Shown piece by piece: positions 27,543 through 38,143 of a stretch of 64,000 nt of DNA. The notes under the pieces were generated by a model. It saw nothing but the letters and a program-made list of their open reading frames with translations, did not search any database and was not told the origin of the DNA. The position numbers were made by a program, and so were the translations under genes. Every line of letters starts with the position of its first letter. Position 1 is the first letter of the stretch. The DNA is from Galdieria partita (lineage: Eukaryota > Rhodophyta > Bangiophyceae > Galdieriales > Galdieriaceae): positions 62,001-126,000 of the forward strand of contig BQMJ01000073.1 of NCBI GenBank assembly GCA_025991245.1, written 5' to 3'.

Positions 27543-29567
27543 ATATTCCTAACGAATCTAAACGCTCAAGCTCCATGTAAACGAAAAAAATTCTAAAAGA
27601 AACCCTAATTTTTTCTGCAAGGATTTTGTGACCATTCAGTACTTTTTGCGAGCAATTAAAACGATGTTTATTAGTGTGCCGACAAAACAAGACAATTAAC
27701 GTGTCAAAACAAAGAATTGCCAATGCCAAATTCATTGTTCAAGAAAAGATCGAATAACGTAGAGTTGAAGAGGGTCATCCCTCTTTAACGAAAATTATTT
27801 GTTGATATTAACTGGCCGTACAATTTAATATTATTTAATTTTTTAAATCATCGATTGCATAAAATAAAAATACTCGTCTCCACCATACTTCTTACTTAAC
27901 AAACAAAGTAAAATTGTAGTTGCTTTTGACCATCTTTGCTCGATGTCAAATAGAAATCTTGAATTACTGCCTTCTTCTAAGCCTTAAATTTAAGGAAGTA
28001 TAAATAATTTGTTAAAAAATTTTATTTTAAAAGACTATTGTCTGAAAGATAATTAAATTTATTTTTTCTTGTTGACATTTTTATTTTGAGTACTTTCTGC
28101 TAGAGGTGGTTATAAGATTGTCTATGCATTCTGTTTTTTCAAAACATTCAGTTGAATCATTCGTAAAATCTTAACTTTGGAATCCACTATTTAGAAACTG
28201 TTTATTTAATAATTACAAACTGCGAAATGGTTTTAGTATCGTTCTTTAAGTTTTTTGTTGAATATACAGAGTAAAGTGAAGACGGTATTTGGTGTTTGAG
28301 TTTCAAGTGTTTTTTGTGGTTCTTATCGATGATGTGAAGGAAGCAGTTGCTTGCAACTATCACTACTTGAACTGAATTTGTTCTTATCATTTCCCCAATT
28401 AGAATCAAGTTGTGAGGAAAACTTTGTTTTTCTTGTCAACAGCCTTTATGTTCTTTGTTCGTGTTTCTTCCGAAATTCTACCCCATGTTAGAACCTTAAA
28501 CTTACGAGTTAATGTTCTGATTATTCTTTGGTTTAGATGTTGACAGATTTTTATGACAGCGTAATCATTGAGTCAGACGAGAACTTTGCACGGGAATCCC
28601 TTTACAGATTGATTGGGTAGCTATACTCATTGAGATTGTACGGAGAAAGTAGATGGATTTCTATTTAGAGAATTTGACGGAATGTTTCTTTGAATTCGTC
28701 ATAGAGGAATACGTGATGAGAAATGTAGAATCACGACAAGTGAACAGTGGTTTGCAAGCCTGCCAACAAACGAGGCATATTTAAGAAAAAAAGAAGTTTC
28801 CTTCTCGTTTGTATTTACGTGAGTGTGTGCAGCGACACAGGTTCGAGTTGTTGCTACGGTGAATGATAGGAAATGATAATAAGAAAATTGCAAAGCTTGA
28901 GGTACCAGTTCAACACAAATGAAGTTGCCTTTCCATACGACGACGGCAGTGTTATTTCAAAAGTTAACTATGGTAATCAGGCTTTCCCTGAAGGAGTTTT
29001 GCCAGTTGTTCAAGTCTTTGGTGAAAAGAGAAAGGTTTCAACGTCCTGCTTATAATGCATAAGAAACTCTCAGCTCCATAGATGCTTTGGTTTCCAATAT
29101 GTTTGCTCTGATAGTCTGTATATCTCTAATGAAACAATGAAATCGTCCGAATGAGAATATACAAGTTAAGCGAAAAGATAAAAGGTCGAGAGATATGCAA
29201 AGGAAGCAAGGTTTCATAAAAGGGAAACAAGTTTTCCGTAACTGTCGTCGTTGTCAAAACAACTGATGTGTTTTCAACTCCTTTAAGAACATTTCTAAAC
29301 CGTAACATGAAGTTTTTCACTGGAAGTAATATACTCTTTCACTGTTTAACAGAAAAAGCAAACACTACTTTTTTCGCCTTCTATATCCATCAAAACTTTC
29401 ATATGCCGTCAGTATCCAACTGCTTCTGCAATTTTTCACTATAGCTTTCTGAATAAGTTGATCACTAACTTCCTCAATAATAGACTCCCTCGTACAGTAT
29501 TTGACACAAACAGAAAATGTACATTGGACCCAAAAGTTGCCCGGCTATTGTCCATTTTATGAAGCTT
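27543..29567. other. 2-kb AT-rich spacer, possible decayed sequence
   Basis: Very AT-rich with poly-T/poly-A runs, especially 27.8-28.1 kb. The only notable open stretch is about 28873-29055 (+, 60 codons, NTNEVAFPYDDGSVISKV and on), which lies among stops and looks like a relic exon or chance. I see no complete gene, terminal repeats or RNA gene. Confidence 0.5.
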
Positions 29568-30403
29568 CTAAAAACCACTACGCATAGAGCGGAGTAGACT
29601 TTCCGCAGTACGAAATCCGGCGTTCCATATTTCATTTGCTTTCGCATCCAATAGACTCAACGTTGAATCTGTTTTGTTCCAGCTATTTACCAGTTCTCCA
29701 ATAAACGAGTTTGTCATTTTCTGACCATCGGATGAGTCAGACACCCAGTACAACTCGGAAGTTCTGTAAATGGTGGCAAGTGCAAAACGCTTGGTATACC
29801 AAGAACCCTTTGGAACAATTTAAACTTGAGAAACAAAGGCAACGAACCACCTACACTTGTCGATTTATCTTTTGTTGCGTGCAAGATCTCGCCAACAAAA
29901 TACATTAGGCGTCTAGTAGCGTCAGGCCAATTTTGTGGTAAATGTTCCAAGGCAACTGCTCGTGACCAGTGAGGTTGAAACGATTCACTTAACTGAAACC
30001 TCTTTTGTAACGTAGCGATGACGACATCTTTGTTCTCTAAGTCTTCACTTGCTATTTCGTGGGCATAACTAGCAGCCTCTCTATCAGCGTCGGTGTGATG
30101 AAACTGAACCAACTCTATGAGGCCTCTTTCAAGTAACCCTGTGGCTGCCTGAGATAAGCCAAGATCCTCTACCGCTTTTTTCACAGAATCCTTGGTAAAC
30201 CCGTACGCAGGAACATATTCGAGACTCTTTTGTAAAAGTTGCAACTTTTTAGGATGCATAGACTCTACAACGATGAAATTCCCAACCCACGAAAAGTGTT
30301 AAATTGCATCTATGCTTTCTCTCTCCCTTAATTGTGACAGTTTACATAAAAATGTACCTATTCTTGATTCTGGCTTTCTCAGAAGTGACTGAGCATTATC
30401 CAT
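29568..30403 (-). CDS. COQ9: COQ9 ubiquinone biosynthesis lipid-binding protein
   Basis: Mitochondrial auxiliary protein that delivers the ubiquinone precursor to the hydroxylase COQ7. Exons 30403-30358, 30264-29855 and 29807-29568 (231 aa). Conserved parts are LLQKSLEYVPAYGFTKDSV, ATGLLERGLIELVQFHH, WSRAVALEHLPQNWPDA, then, across the last junction, KDKSTS-GSWYTKR followed by YRTSELYWVSDSSDG. The first exon is short and inferred from frame (SLLRKPESRI joined to ESMHPKK). It lacks an obvious mitochondrial presequence, so a further upstream exon or start is possible. Confidence 0.87.
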
Positions 30404-30681
30404 AATTGTTCGCCATTGAATTACTTCTGCTTCTCCAAAAACAGAGAAGTTGTTGTGAAATGCAAAGCATTGGCAAATCTCAATGAATACTAAATACAAC
30501 TTATCTAAAAAACAATCCGATGGTTCAGGAGTCGACCCAATGTATCCTAAACTACCAATCCAGAACAGTATAAATTTTGCAGATTGAAACAAAAATAAAT
30601 TTCGAAGGAAATGAACCAACGATTTCCTCGTTTCCAAACGAAGCAAATGGAAACCAACTTGAAATTATACAGAGAATAAAA

Positions 30682-31800
30682 CTATTGAGAAACATCTCCT
30701 TGCTTTGCAAATGCGTATTTCACAATTCTTCCAATAACTACAGTCCCAGGTTGAAACTGCGCTTTCAGATTTCCCAATGCCCAGTCTTTCAACGTCCCAA
30801 AGTCTTCATGTTGATGACACATACCTGCATTGTATATTACTGCTACAAGAGTATCCGAAGATTTACCATTTTCTAATAATCTAATAACAACTCTATCAAA
30901 ATGCACCACAAGAGATCATAAACTGCTCTACTTGCCTCTGGGCAATTTCAGATAAAGTTCTCGTTCCCATGACGAAGACTAGTGTGTCCAATTTCGCTAA
31001 TAACTTTTACTTATTTTAGAAGAGAAACTACTTTAGAAAGGGTTTTTCAAAGTACCTTAAAGTCCAATTGTGACAAGTCATGACCAGTTGTTATAGTCAA
31101 ACTTTTACTCCAATCTTTATGTGTCAGTGGTATCCCAGCTAATAAAGGGGCTGCAAGAGCACTTGAAATTCCAGGAATTAATCGATATCTACCACCAAAG
31201 TTCTTTATCGATTTCTTTATCCCAGTTCACAGTCATTACGCTTTCAGCTTACTTTGATATACTCTATTTCGTCCGCCAATCTTCCAAAAATGCCAGGATC
31301 TCCTCCTTTCAAGCGAACAATATATTTTCCTCTACGATAATAATATTCCAACAAGTCATGGATATCCTTACAGAACGATTCTAAGCCAAGGATGTCGATG
31401 AAATTCCAACAGGCAATACCTTCTGCAAAACTCTATTATCATGGGAACTATGTATAGCTTTTCCTACTTCCACTTGCTCACATTGCTTATTGCATATTTT
31501 CAGAGTTTCCTTGTCGACAAGGTGGTCATAAAGTACTACCTGTGCTTTCCTCAACTCCTTAACGGCTGCCCAAGTCAACCATTCTTTCCCACCAGGTCCC
31601 GCACCAACAAAAACAATCTGACCTTGTGTCTTTCTCTGACACAATATAATGCTTTTGTAGTTCCTTCTCCGACAGTTGCTATGTCGATAATATCGCAAGG
31701 CGATTACGAAAGAGCATCCACCTGAACTGAAGCAGCACAATGAGTGCGAAAAACAGGAAAGATGTTGAAATGAGGAGCAGCTGGTAAAACCACAAAACAT
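30682..31800 (-). CDS. Uroporphyrinogen-III C-methyltransferase (SUMT)
   Basis: S-adenosylmethionine-dependent methylase making precorrin-2 for siroheme. Five exons: 31800-31420, 31366-31253, 31202-31056, 31003-30936 and 30892-30682 (306 aa). A Cys/Ser-rich N-terminus of about 60 residues looks like a plastid transit peptide. Motifs are IVFVGAGPGGKEWLTWAA, VLYDHLVD, RGKYIVRLKGGDPGIFGR, LIPGISSALAAPLLAGIPLTH, TGHDLS, LDTLVFVMG and VVIGRIVKY. The last intron fits only as a GC-AG intron (CAGAG, then GCAAGT...GATAG). Siroheme serves nitrite and sulfite reductases. Confidence 0.92.
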
Positions 31801-32107
31801 TAACAGAGCCTACAGAGTAATACTTCACTGTTTCTTTATACGGAAAGATTTGCGCGCCTTTTCTACGTTGGCCTTGACGAGAAAAATGCTATGATACACC
31901 TTCAATTAGACAGAATCTCTCCTCTTTGGCGCATCACGTTGAGTTGCTTATGAGCAGTAGTCTCGTGGAGATATATAGTGCCCTTAACGTTTTATATATA
32001 TATTTTTTGAAAGAGTTTAGGATATCAAACTACTAATTGTGACTCAGCGCCCTCTTAGGAGTTTCCCCTTGAGTTGGTTAACTTCGAGGTCGTCCAGTTC
32101 TGTGAAC
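31801..32107. promoter_or_regulatory. Divergent promoter region SUMT / membralin with two E2F-like boxes
   Basis: 307 bp between two start codons. It contains TTTGCGCGCC (31849-31858) and TTTGGCGCAT (31925-31934), each matching part of the E2F consensus, and a TA-rich stretch at about 31993-32004 that could serve as a TATA region for membralin. Functional use is inferred. Confidence 0.35.
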
Positions 32108-33647
32108 ATGCTAGCTTCAACGCGAACACGAAGGAGAACAGTGAACAGGCAAAGAATGCACTCTAGTGGTTTTTTCCCAGAACTGGACTCCCCTTTTGCA
32201 CTTTGTCTGATGTGGTTTGCCAACTGGACGCGTTGCGTACGTCACTGGGTTTTTTCTTTATCTCGTCCCCAAGAAACGTTTTCTGCTCTTTTTCAACGAT
32301 GTGTTGCAGCAGTACTGCAAAGTGTAGGAAGTAAATTGGAAATGATGGCTTTTATTCATGCAGTAGCTTCGTTGGCTATAGTTTGGACAATGCACATACA
32401 CTTTGTTGCAAACAGCAGCTGTGAATCCGTTCTGGAACCCTTATTAAAGAATTGCAGTGGAGCAGATGGAAGTATGGCGGATATATTACAGATTCAGGTG
32501 GTGGGTGAGTTGTTCAAGTCGAATTTTCACAGTGAAAATATGAAACAGCCTATTTCGAAGTGCAGTTTTTGGAGCTATGAAGAAATGAGTGTTGCCTCAG
32601 TCTCCTCAGACTGGTTGAGTTTTCCAATAGCTAAAAAGGGAGTTTTTCAGGAATTTTTAGAAAGTATTCTTTTAAGACCGACAGTGCTTCGTTATTCATC
32701 AGAGAAAGGACTACTGCTTCTCACCCAGGAATCGTGGCCCAGTTATAATGTCACCTTTGCTACATTGGAGATAGATTTGAATCATCGTTGTTTCGGAAAC
32801 TGGTTTATTCGAAAGATGGTTCTAGAAAGTTTTGTGGGATATGATACCATATTGGTGAACGCAGTAGCACAACACTTTGAGCATAGAGGTTACATTTTAC
32901 ATATGCTTAATGGACATCTCATTAACTTGGAAGTGTTATTTGACGTTAACTTGAAAGGGGAGTCTTCGTGGTTTAAACGGAGGTAAGCTTGAATATATTT
33001 TATCGCATTGAGTGGCACCCAATGACAAGGTTAAGTTTTTCATGGGTTGCGAGAAAAGGCAATGTCTTGGTCACCTCGATATTTATTATGGGTATCACTG
33101 GAACGTTGGTGACTTTTGCGCTTCGAGAAGTTCGTTCTCGTGTTGTTAAACTTACCTTAGAATTACAGCAGCGAAGAAGCCATCACGTAAGTTTGATTCG
33201 TATCTTATGTGAAATGACCGTATGAATGGTTTCCCTTAGACCTCCATTGCTGGCTTATTAATAAGATATTCTGTCGAAGGAGCAGTATTTGTTCCCATTA
33301 TTACCGGAATATTGTTCTTTTTACTCGAGTTCTTTGATGATTATTTAGTTGCCTTTTTGGTAATATATATCATTCAGGGTCTTCCTAAGCTGATGTTGTA
33401 TTTTTAGGTTCTTGTTCTTGCATGGGTCTGTGAGCTATTTTGTCTTATCAGTCGTCGTCATTGGGTTTCACGTTATTACTTACCTCGACTATTCTTTGTG
33501 TATTTCTTAGCCTTTCATATTTACTTTTTTTCATTTCCTTGTGGTTTTTCAAAGGAAGCTCTTTATGTTTGTGCAGCTTTTATGCAACATGCAGTTATAG
33601 TTGCATGGAATCGTTGGGAAGGCCCTTTTTTAAGAGAAAATGTTTGA
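32108..33647 (+). CDS. Membralin (TMEM259) ER membrane protein
   Basis: Homologue of membralin, an ER membrane protein that in animals acts in ER-associated degradation. Exons 32108-32982, 33030-33186, 33240-33359 and 33408-33647 (463 aa). The start is the ATG at 32108; a GTG further up is not used. Diagnostic C-terminal segments are VLAWVCELFCLISRRHWVSR, LPRLFFVYFLAFHIYFFSFP and FMQHAVIVAWNRWE, which match membralin (FLIS-R..S, FFLYF..FHIYFFSFP.GF, F.WNR.E). An N-terminal TM helix (IHAVASLAIVWTMHIHF) is followed by a large lumenal domain with N-glycosylation sequons. All three introns are near 50 nt. Confidence 0.88.
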
Positions 33648-33795
33648 ATGTTAACATTGTGTAAATAGCCACTTAAGTATCCCTATTGGCAAGTCTTTGT
33701 TTTAGATGTTGGATAATATCCTTTTAGTCAACTTTATTTTAAAAAAGCAAGTTTTCTTTATTTTGCCTTGTAGACTTTATTGGCAGCCAAGGCAT

Positions 33796-34208
33796 ATGAC
33801 TAGTACTCTTAGACACGCGTTTTATTGTGTCTCACAGCCACAACGGTCGTTATTAACTGAAGAGTTTTATCTTTCCGTTGGAAGAGAGCCGAGGTTTCAA
33901 AGCCGGAAACCTGGTGACCTTATATATCCAGTGGAGGATTTTCGACTTTCTAGAAAATCTGTAGGTTTTGACACAAAGTTTTAAAGAGGAACTGAACTGT
34001 ACTTTTGAAGCTGATGAGTGAATCCCTTAGTTATCGGCTTTGGTTTCGTTTGAAAGATCTTTGGAATATATCGTTCCATACTATTTTTTATGGTGTTGTC
34101 GAGAAATATTGGAGAACTAGACCTATACTTTATCCCACCAAACCATCTTATGTCTACTCCTTTAAGGAATGGGAACAAACTAGTCGTACATATTACATCA
34201 ACTGGTAG
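33796..34208 (+). CDS. Small unknown basic protein (120 aa), two exons
   Basis: Not recognised. Exons 33796-33960 and 34011-34208 join in phase 0 through GTAGGT...TTTGAAG. The protein is basic and aromatic: RKPGDLIYPVEDFRLSRKS before the splice and SYRLWFRLKDLWNISFHTIF, KYWRTRPILYPTKPSYVYSF, WEQTSRTYYINW after it. Size and composition resemble small accessory subunits of mitochondrial complexes, but no family can be named. The ATG at 33796 is preferred because the region just upstream looks like a 5' intron end (CTTGTAG). Confidence 0.58.
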
Positions 34209-34362
34209 GTTTGTTAAATAAGCACAATTAGAAGGAATGGAATCAGTACAATCTTTTACTAGTTTTGGAGAGAAACGATATCTTGGACACATACGCAAGA
34301 TGTGATAGTATTTCAAAGTTGTTTATAGTTACTTTATGGGAAGTTGATCAGCAATTGTGTCA

Positions 34363-35150
34363 TTACCAATCCATTTTTTGATATATTCGTATGATTATAT
34401 CTTCAGATTGTATTTCCGGATGTAGCCATTCTTTGGGTACTGTATGATAATGAAAATAAGGTTGCATAGTTCTTTCCCATGTTTTGGTTACCTATTCCTT
34501 ATATTTGTATCTATACTTCATGTGTGCAATGAGACCTTGTCCTTTACCTCTGGTCGATGATTGTCTTGTGCAAACAATATTTTGGTTTCCAAATGACAGA
34601 GTTTACAAAGTGTTGTTACTAGAGGTTGCACTGCTTCCATCCGATATACGAGATCCGAACACACCACCACCTAAGAAAGTGAACGTTTTCAGATTATCGA
34701 AAGAGGTATACATACCTCAGTGTTTTGTAGTCTGGGTTGTTGCAATACCATTTCGTCTCCCCAATGTATCGGAATAACTTGAATGTCTCTGTTTCCCAGC
34801 AAATGTTTATTCTTAGCAATGTTTCCTTGTAACAAGGTCATTGTGGAGTCAAGGTCAGATAGTGTAGTTTGTCGTGCACCAAGAAGAGAAATGAGGATCC
34901 CTAATAACCCGATTCCACTTCCAAGTTCCACCACTCTTTTATCTTTTATCCATTCAGGCTTATTCAAAACGAGTTGAGCCAATACCAGAGAAGAGTCCCA
35001 CAAGGTACAACCTGTATCACCTGGGTCTTTAGAAGTTTTGCTAGTAAAAGGTGCTTGATCCAATGTAAGCAAGTCACCTTGTGGTAACTGAAACTGATAC
35101 TGTTGTTGAAACCTTTGCTTCCAACTTTGTTGACTCGGTCTCCAACTCAT
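34363..35150 (-). CDS. METTL21-type protein methyltransferase
   Basis: Class I SAM-dependent methyltransferase of the Methyltransf_16 family, which methylates Lys on chaperones and elongation factors. Exons 35150-34716, 34670-34548 and 34491-34363 (228 aa). Motifs are GCTLWDSSLVLAQL, VVELGSGIGLLGILISLLGA (SAM loop), TLSDLDS (acidic loop), then VVVCSDLVYRMEAVQPLV across the first junction and the FYHYHT/HPEIQSEDI end typical of the family. The start is the ATG at 35150. Substrate not decidable. Confidence 0.85.
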
Positions 35151-35212
35151 CGATTCAGGCTTTGCATTCAACGGCCTTTTCCCATTGTTTCAAAGCGTTG
35201 CTCAACACCCGA

Positions 35213-35465
35213 ATGGCCAAAGTGAACCCCGTGTCGTCCGCTCCCAAACTAAGTGTAACAAGAGAGATAAGTATTGGAATAGGTATTGGTGTTGCGGTAA
35301 GTTTCTTGCAAGGTGTCCCTACCATAAGGAGAGGGATAACCTTTTGGAACCTTTGCTGACTCTGTGGAGTTTGCTATGTTGTTTCGTAAGTGGCACCTCG
35401 GCTACAAAGAAGCCGTAGACAAGTATTACCGCGAGTTGGAGCAACAAGAACAGTCGTCGTCGTGA
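35213..35465 (+). CDS. Cytochrome c oxidase subunit 5C/6C-like small protein (59 aa)
   Basis: Two exons: 35213-35296 and 35370-35465, separated by GTAAGT...GTGGAG. The single-span protein reads SVTREISIGIGIGVAFAM, then LFRKWHLGYKEAVDKYYREL. Length, one TM helix, a basic KW-H pair after the helix and a charged C-terminal helix with a Y-Y-x-x-L/F motif match plant COX5C and animal COX6c. Predicted location is the mitochondrial inner membrane. The start lies 62 bp from the divergent methyltransferase start. Confidence 0.65.
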
Positions 35466-35699
35466 TGATTGTCAACTTTGTAAGGAGTGAAATAAAGTAA
35501 CCGCTTCAAGTTGCGTTTTTTTATCCTTTGACTTAGGTTGCCCAGCAAATAGTGTTTGATAAAACAACACACTTTCAACTTTATATCACAAGAAAGTTCG
35601 TATTTCAAGCAAACGGTCACTAGTAGTTGCTTTGTAAATATGAAAGAAGAACGTTCACAGAACTTGAGGGTTTTCCTTTTAGCTTTCTCAAACACACAT

Positions 35700-35734
<35 letters not shown>

Positions 35735-36079
35735 CTTTGGCTAGAGTTATTGAGATCTCTCTTTATCCACACAACGTTGTTTCTACACAGGTCTGTTACA
35801 AGAATAGATCAACTCTTGGAAAAAAAAGTTCCACCCGTCTTATAGGTTTTCTAGAAACTTTTCCCATGGTATTCCAATCCTGTACATGCGACTGTCCTAC
35901 TGAAGGGCCAAACGAGTTGCCTATCCCAAGGCCAATCGGTTGAATAGACATTCCCATGCAAAGAGAGTACATTCAGGTTGTCCAAGTGACTCATTCACTG
36001 TGGTCGGCCCTTAAATAGAAAACGCCCGTCACTCGAAGCACTTTTGTGGATTGGTCGTTGTGGGTAGGTTGTATTGGTT
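35466..36079. other. Spacer with dinucleotide repeat upstream of MFS transporter
   Basis: 614 bp without a supported gene. It carries a (CA)n(TA)n microsatellite (annotated separately) and the MFS promoter. Open frames across it include the microsatellite and are not credible. Confidence 0.55.
35692..35735. repeat. Compound (CA)n(TA)n microsatellite
   Basis: About 24 bp of alternating CA (with one TA interruption) run directly into about 18 bp of alternating TA. Confidence 0.95.
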
Positions 36080-38026
36080 ATGGCAGACCCTATTGTGGAT
36101 ATAGCTCCTGATCAAATTTATAGAACTTCTCAAGAGTTTGAAAACTCACAACCAGAAGATGGAAAACAACAGTTGGACAAGTCGTATTTGAGGTTCAACG
36201 CTATTGGCACAGCACTTGGGTTCTTAGTGAACGGTTATATGTACCAAGTGGGCGCTATCTTGTTGACTCTTTACACTGATGTCTATCATACAGTGAATGA
36301 TAGCTCATTCTTGCAGTCTGCTTTGTCAACTAGCGTCCTATATGGTGTCTTGTTTGGTTTGATTATATTTGGTTTTATTGCCGATATCGTGGGAAGAAAA
36401 GCGGGTCTTATTATGTGCTCTTCATTGGTTATCCTCGGTTCTGTAATTTCTGTCGCCGCCAACGGAGCAACTACAGACGGAATGTTTTGGATGATTATTA
36501 TTGGTCGAGCAGTAGTCGGACTGGGAATGGGCGGTGAATATACTTGTAACGTTCCTAATGTTATGGAAGATAGTGAAGATGTCAGTAGGAAGAATCGTGG
36601 ACGCCGTGTATCGTTGCTGGTCATGTTTATGGAAGTTGTTGGTAATAATACTCCGAGTGTTTTGCAGTTGATCTTGGTTGCTGCTGCTTGTCGCAATGTC
36701 TATATAGATACGGCTGCGAAGACAGGAGTAGTATTGCCGAATTGTCATCCTCAAGTAGTATGGAGACTTTCTTATGGATTAGGTCTGATTCCTTGTGTTA
36801 TTGTTCTTGCTATTCGAGTTCGAATGCGAGACTCTGCCATGTTTGAAGCTGATGCAAAATTGAGAAAGAAATCTTATGATTTATTGGATCTATATGTTAT
36901 ACTTCGCCATTTCTCATCCAGAATGATGGGTACTGTATTTATGTGGTTCTTTATTGATTGGATCAATTACAGTCAAGGAAACTTTGGAGGTGTTATTTTA
37001 TCAAGTATTATTGGTGCTTCTTTATTTAAGATTGCTTGGATTGGACTTTCTCAAGGTGTTGTCTTGCAAACTGGACCACTTATCTCATCTTTGGTTGTGG
37101 ATCGTTTAGGCAGAAGACGTACCGAAATGTTGGGTTGGTTTTGGTTGGCGTCCACTCAGTTGATTACAGCTGGAGTTTATTTGAAACTTGCCAAACATGC
37201 AGTTGGATATGTTATATGGACGACTTTTGTGTTCATATTCCAATACTTTGTATTTATTCCCGTTTATTTGGTGCCTGCTGAAGTATATCCCACTCGAATC
37301 CGAGCTACTATGTATGGTTGGTCTTCGGCTATGGGAAAAGTGGGAGGAATTGTAGGAACTACTGTGTTTCCATATATGTGGCGAGGTTTCTCTCCTGATC
37401 ACTCGGAGATTGGATACGGTGGATTGATTGGTTTGCGTCGTGTTCAATGGTTTTATGCAGGTTTAGAGTATCTTGGCTTTATTTTAGCTGTCTTATTTGT
37501 TCCTGAGTATTCCAATGTGGGTCTTCGTGGAGAAGATAAGCGCTATTTGGAACTGAGGACTCGTTATGCAGCTCGTTTGGCTAAGAAATATGGAGTACTT
37601 CCTGCCCATGCCGATGATCAAGAAGCAACTCGTCTAGGTCGATATTCTGTTTGGAACTTGATTGGACGTAAATTGAGTGGCACTCGTGAAAGCTATGAAC
37701 AAGCCAAGATGGAATATATTCGCATGTTGTTGTCTCGTTGCTCACTTGAAACAAGTGAACAAGTAGATTACTATGCAAATGCTCCTATTTATTATGATGA
37801 TCGTACTTTGATCTCTCATTGGTATAGAAGATGGACGATGGGTAAAGAAGCAGCGGAAGAATATATTCGTCAGGCTCGTAGCTTGGGTGAAAGTGAAGAC
37901 CATCAAGTTTCTCAAGATAGCGGAGATTCTGTTGCGGACCCATTGAAGGATGAAACTGCTAAAGAGCAAGCTACAACGGGAGCTATTTCTTCTCATACCT
38001 TGTTAGATGATAGCCACAAGCCTTGA
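36080..38026 (+). CDS. MFS transporter, phosphate/sugar:H+ symporter type
   Basis: Twelve-helix major-facilitator protein, intronless, 648 aa. The first half has VLYGVLFGLIIFGFIADIVGRKAG (the GxxxDxxGRK loop between helices 2 and 3) and IIIGRAVVGLGMGGEYTCNVP. The second has VVDRLGRRRTEMLG and VYLVPAEVYPTRIRATMYGW. The G-x-G-x-G-G-E-Y and PAEVYPTRIRA signatures are found in both PHO84-like phosphate symporters and sugar/organic-ion porters; WFFIDWINYSQGNFGG recalls the PHO84 helix-7 region. The C-terminal 130 residues are hydrophilic and acidic. The start is the ATG at 36080. Substrate uncertain. Confidence 0.82.
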   Translation: MADPIVDIAPDQIYRTSQEFENSQPEDGKQQLDKSYLRFNAIGTALGFLVNGYMYQVGAILLTLYTDVYHTVNDSSFLQSALSTSVLYGVLFGLIIFGFIADIVGRKAGLIMCSSLVILGSVISVAANGATTDGMFWMIIIGRAVVGLGMGGEYTCNVPNVMEDSEDVSRKNRGRRVSLLVMFMEVVGNNTPSVLQLILVAAACRNVYIDTAAKTGVVLPNCHPQVVWRLSYGLGLIPCVIVLAIRVRMRDSAMFEADAKLRKKSYDLLDLYVILRHFSSRMMGTVFMWFFIDWINYSQGNFGGVILSSIIGASLFKIAWIGLSQGVVLQTGPLISSLVVDRLGRRRTEMLGWFWLASTQLITAGVYLKLAKHAVGYVIWTTFVFIFQYFVFIPVYLVPAEVYPTRIRATMYGWSSAMGKVGGIVGTTVFPYMWRGFSPDHSEIGYGGLIGLRRVQWFYAGLEYLGFILAVLFVPEYSNVGLRGEDKRYLELRTRYAARLAKKYGVLPAHADDQEATRLGRYSVWNLIGRKLSGTRESYEQAKMEYIRMLLSRCSLETSEQVDYYANAPIYYDDRTLISHWYRRWTMGKEAAEEYIRQARSLGESEDHQVSQDSGDSVADPLKDETAKEQATTGAISSHTLLDDSHKP

Positions 38027-38143
38027 TATTATTATTGTGATGATTGTGTGGAGTGTTGTTTGCTTGAAAATAAAATGATTGGATCTACAACCCCATAGGA
38101 TGAAGGATCCTCATCTTTTGGGTCAACGTGGGAAAAGCATTGG

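Noticed and set aside
33981-34316. 111-codon minus frame
   Set aside because: It is antisense to exon 2 of the small gene at 33796-34208, which has better splice signals and composition.
35556-35943. Overlapping + frames running through the microsatellite
   Set aside because: The coding would consist of THTHTH/IYIYIY simple repeat; no homology or splice context.
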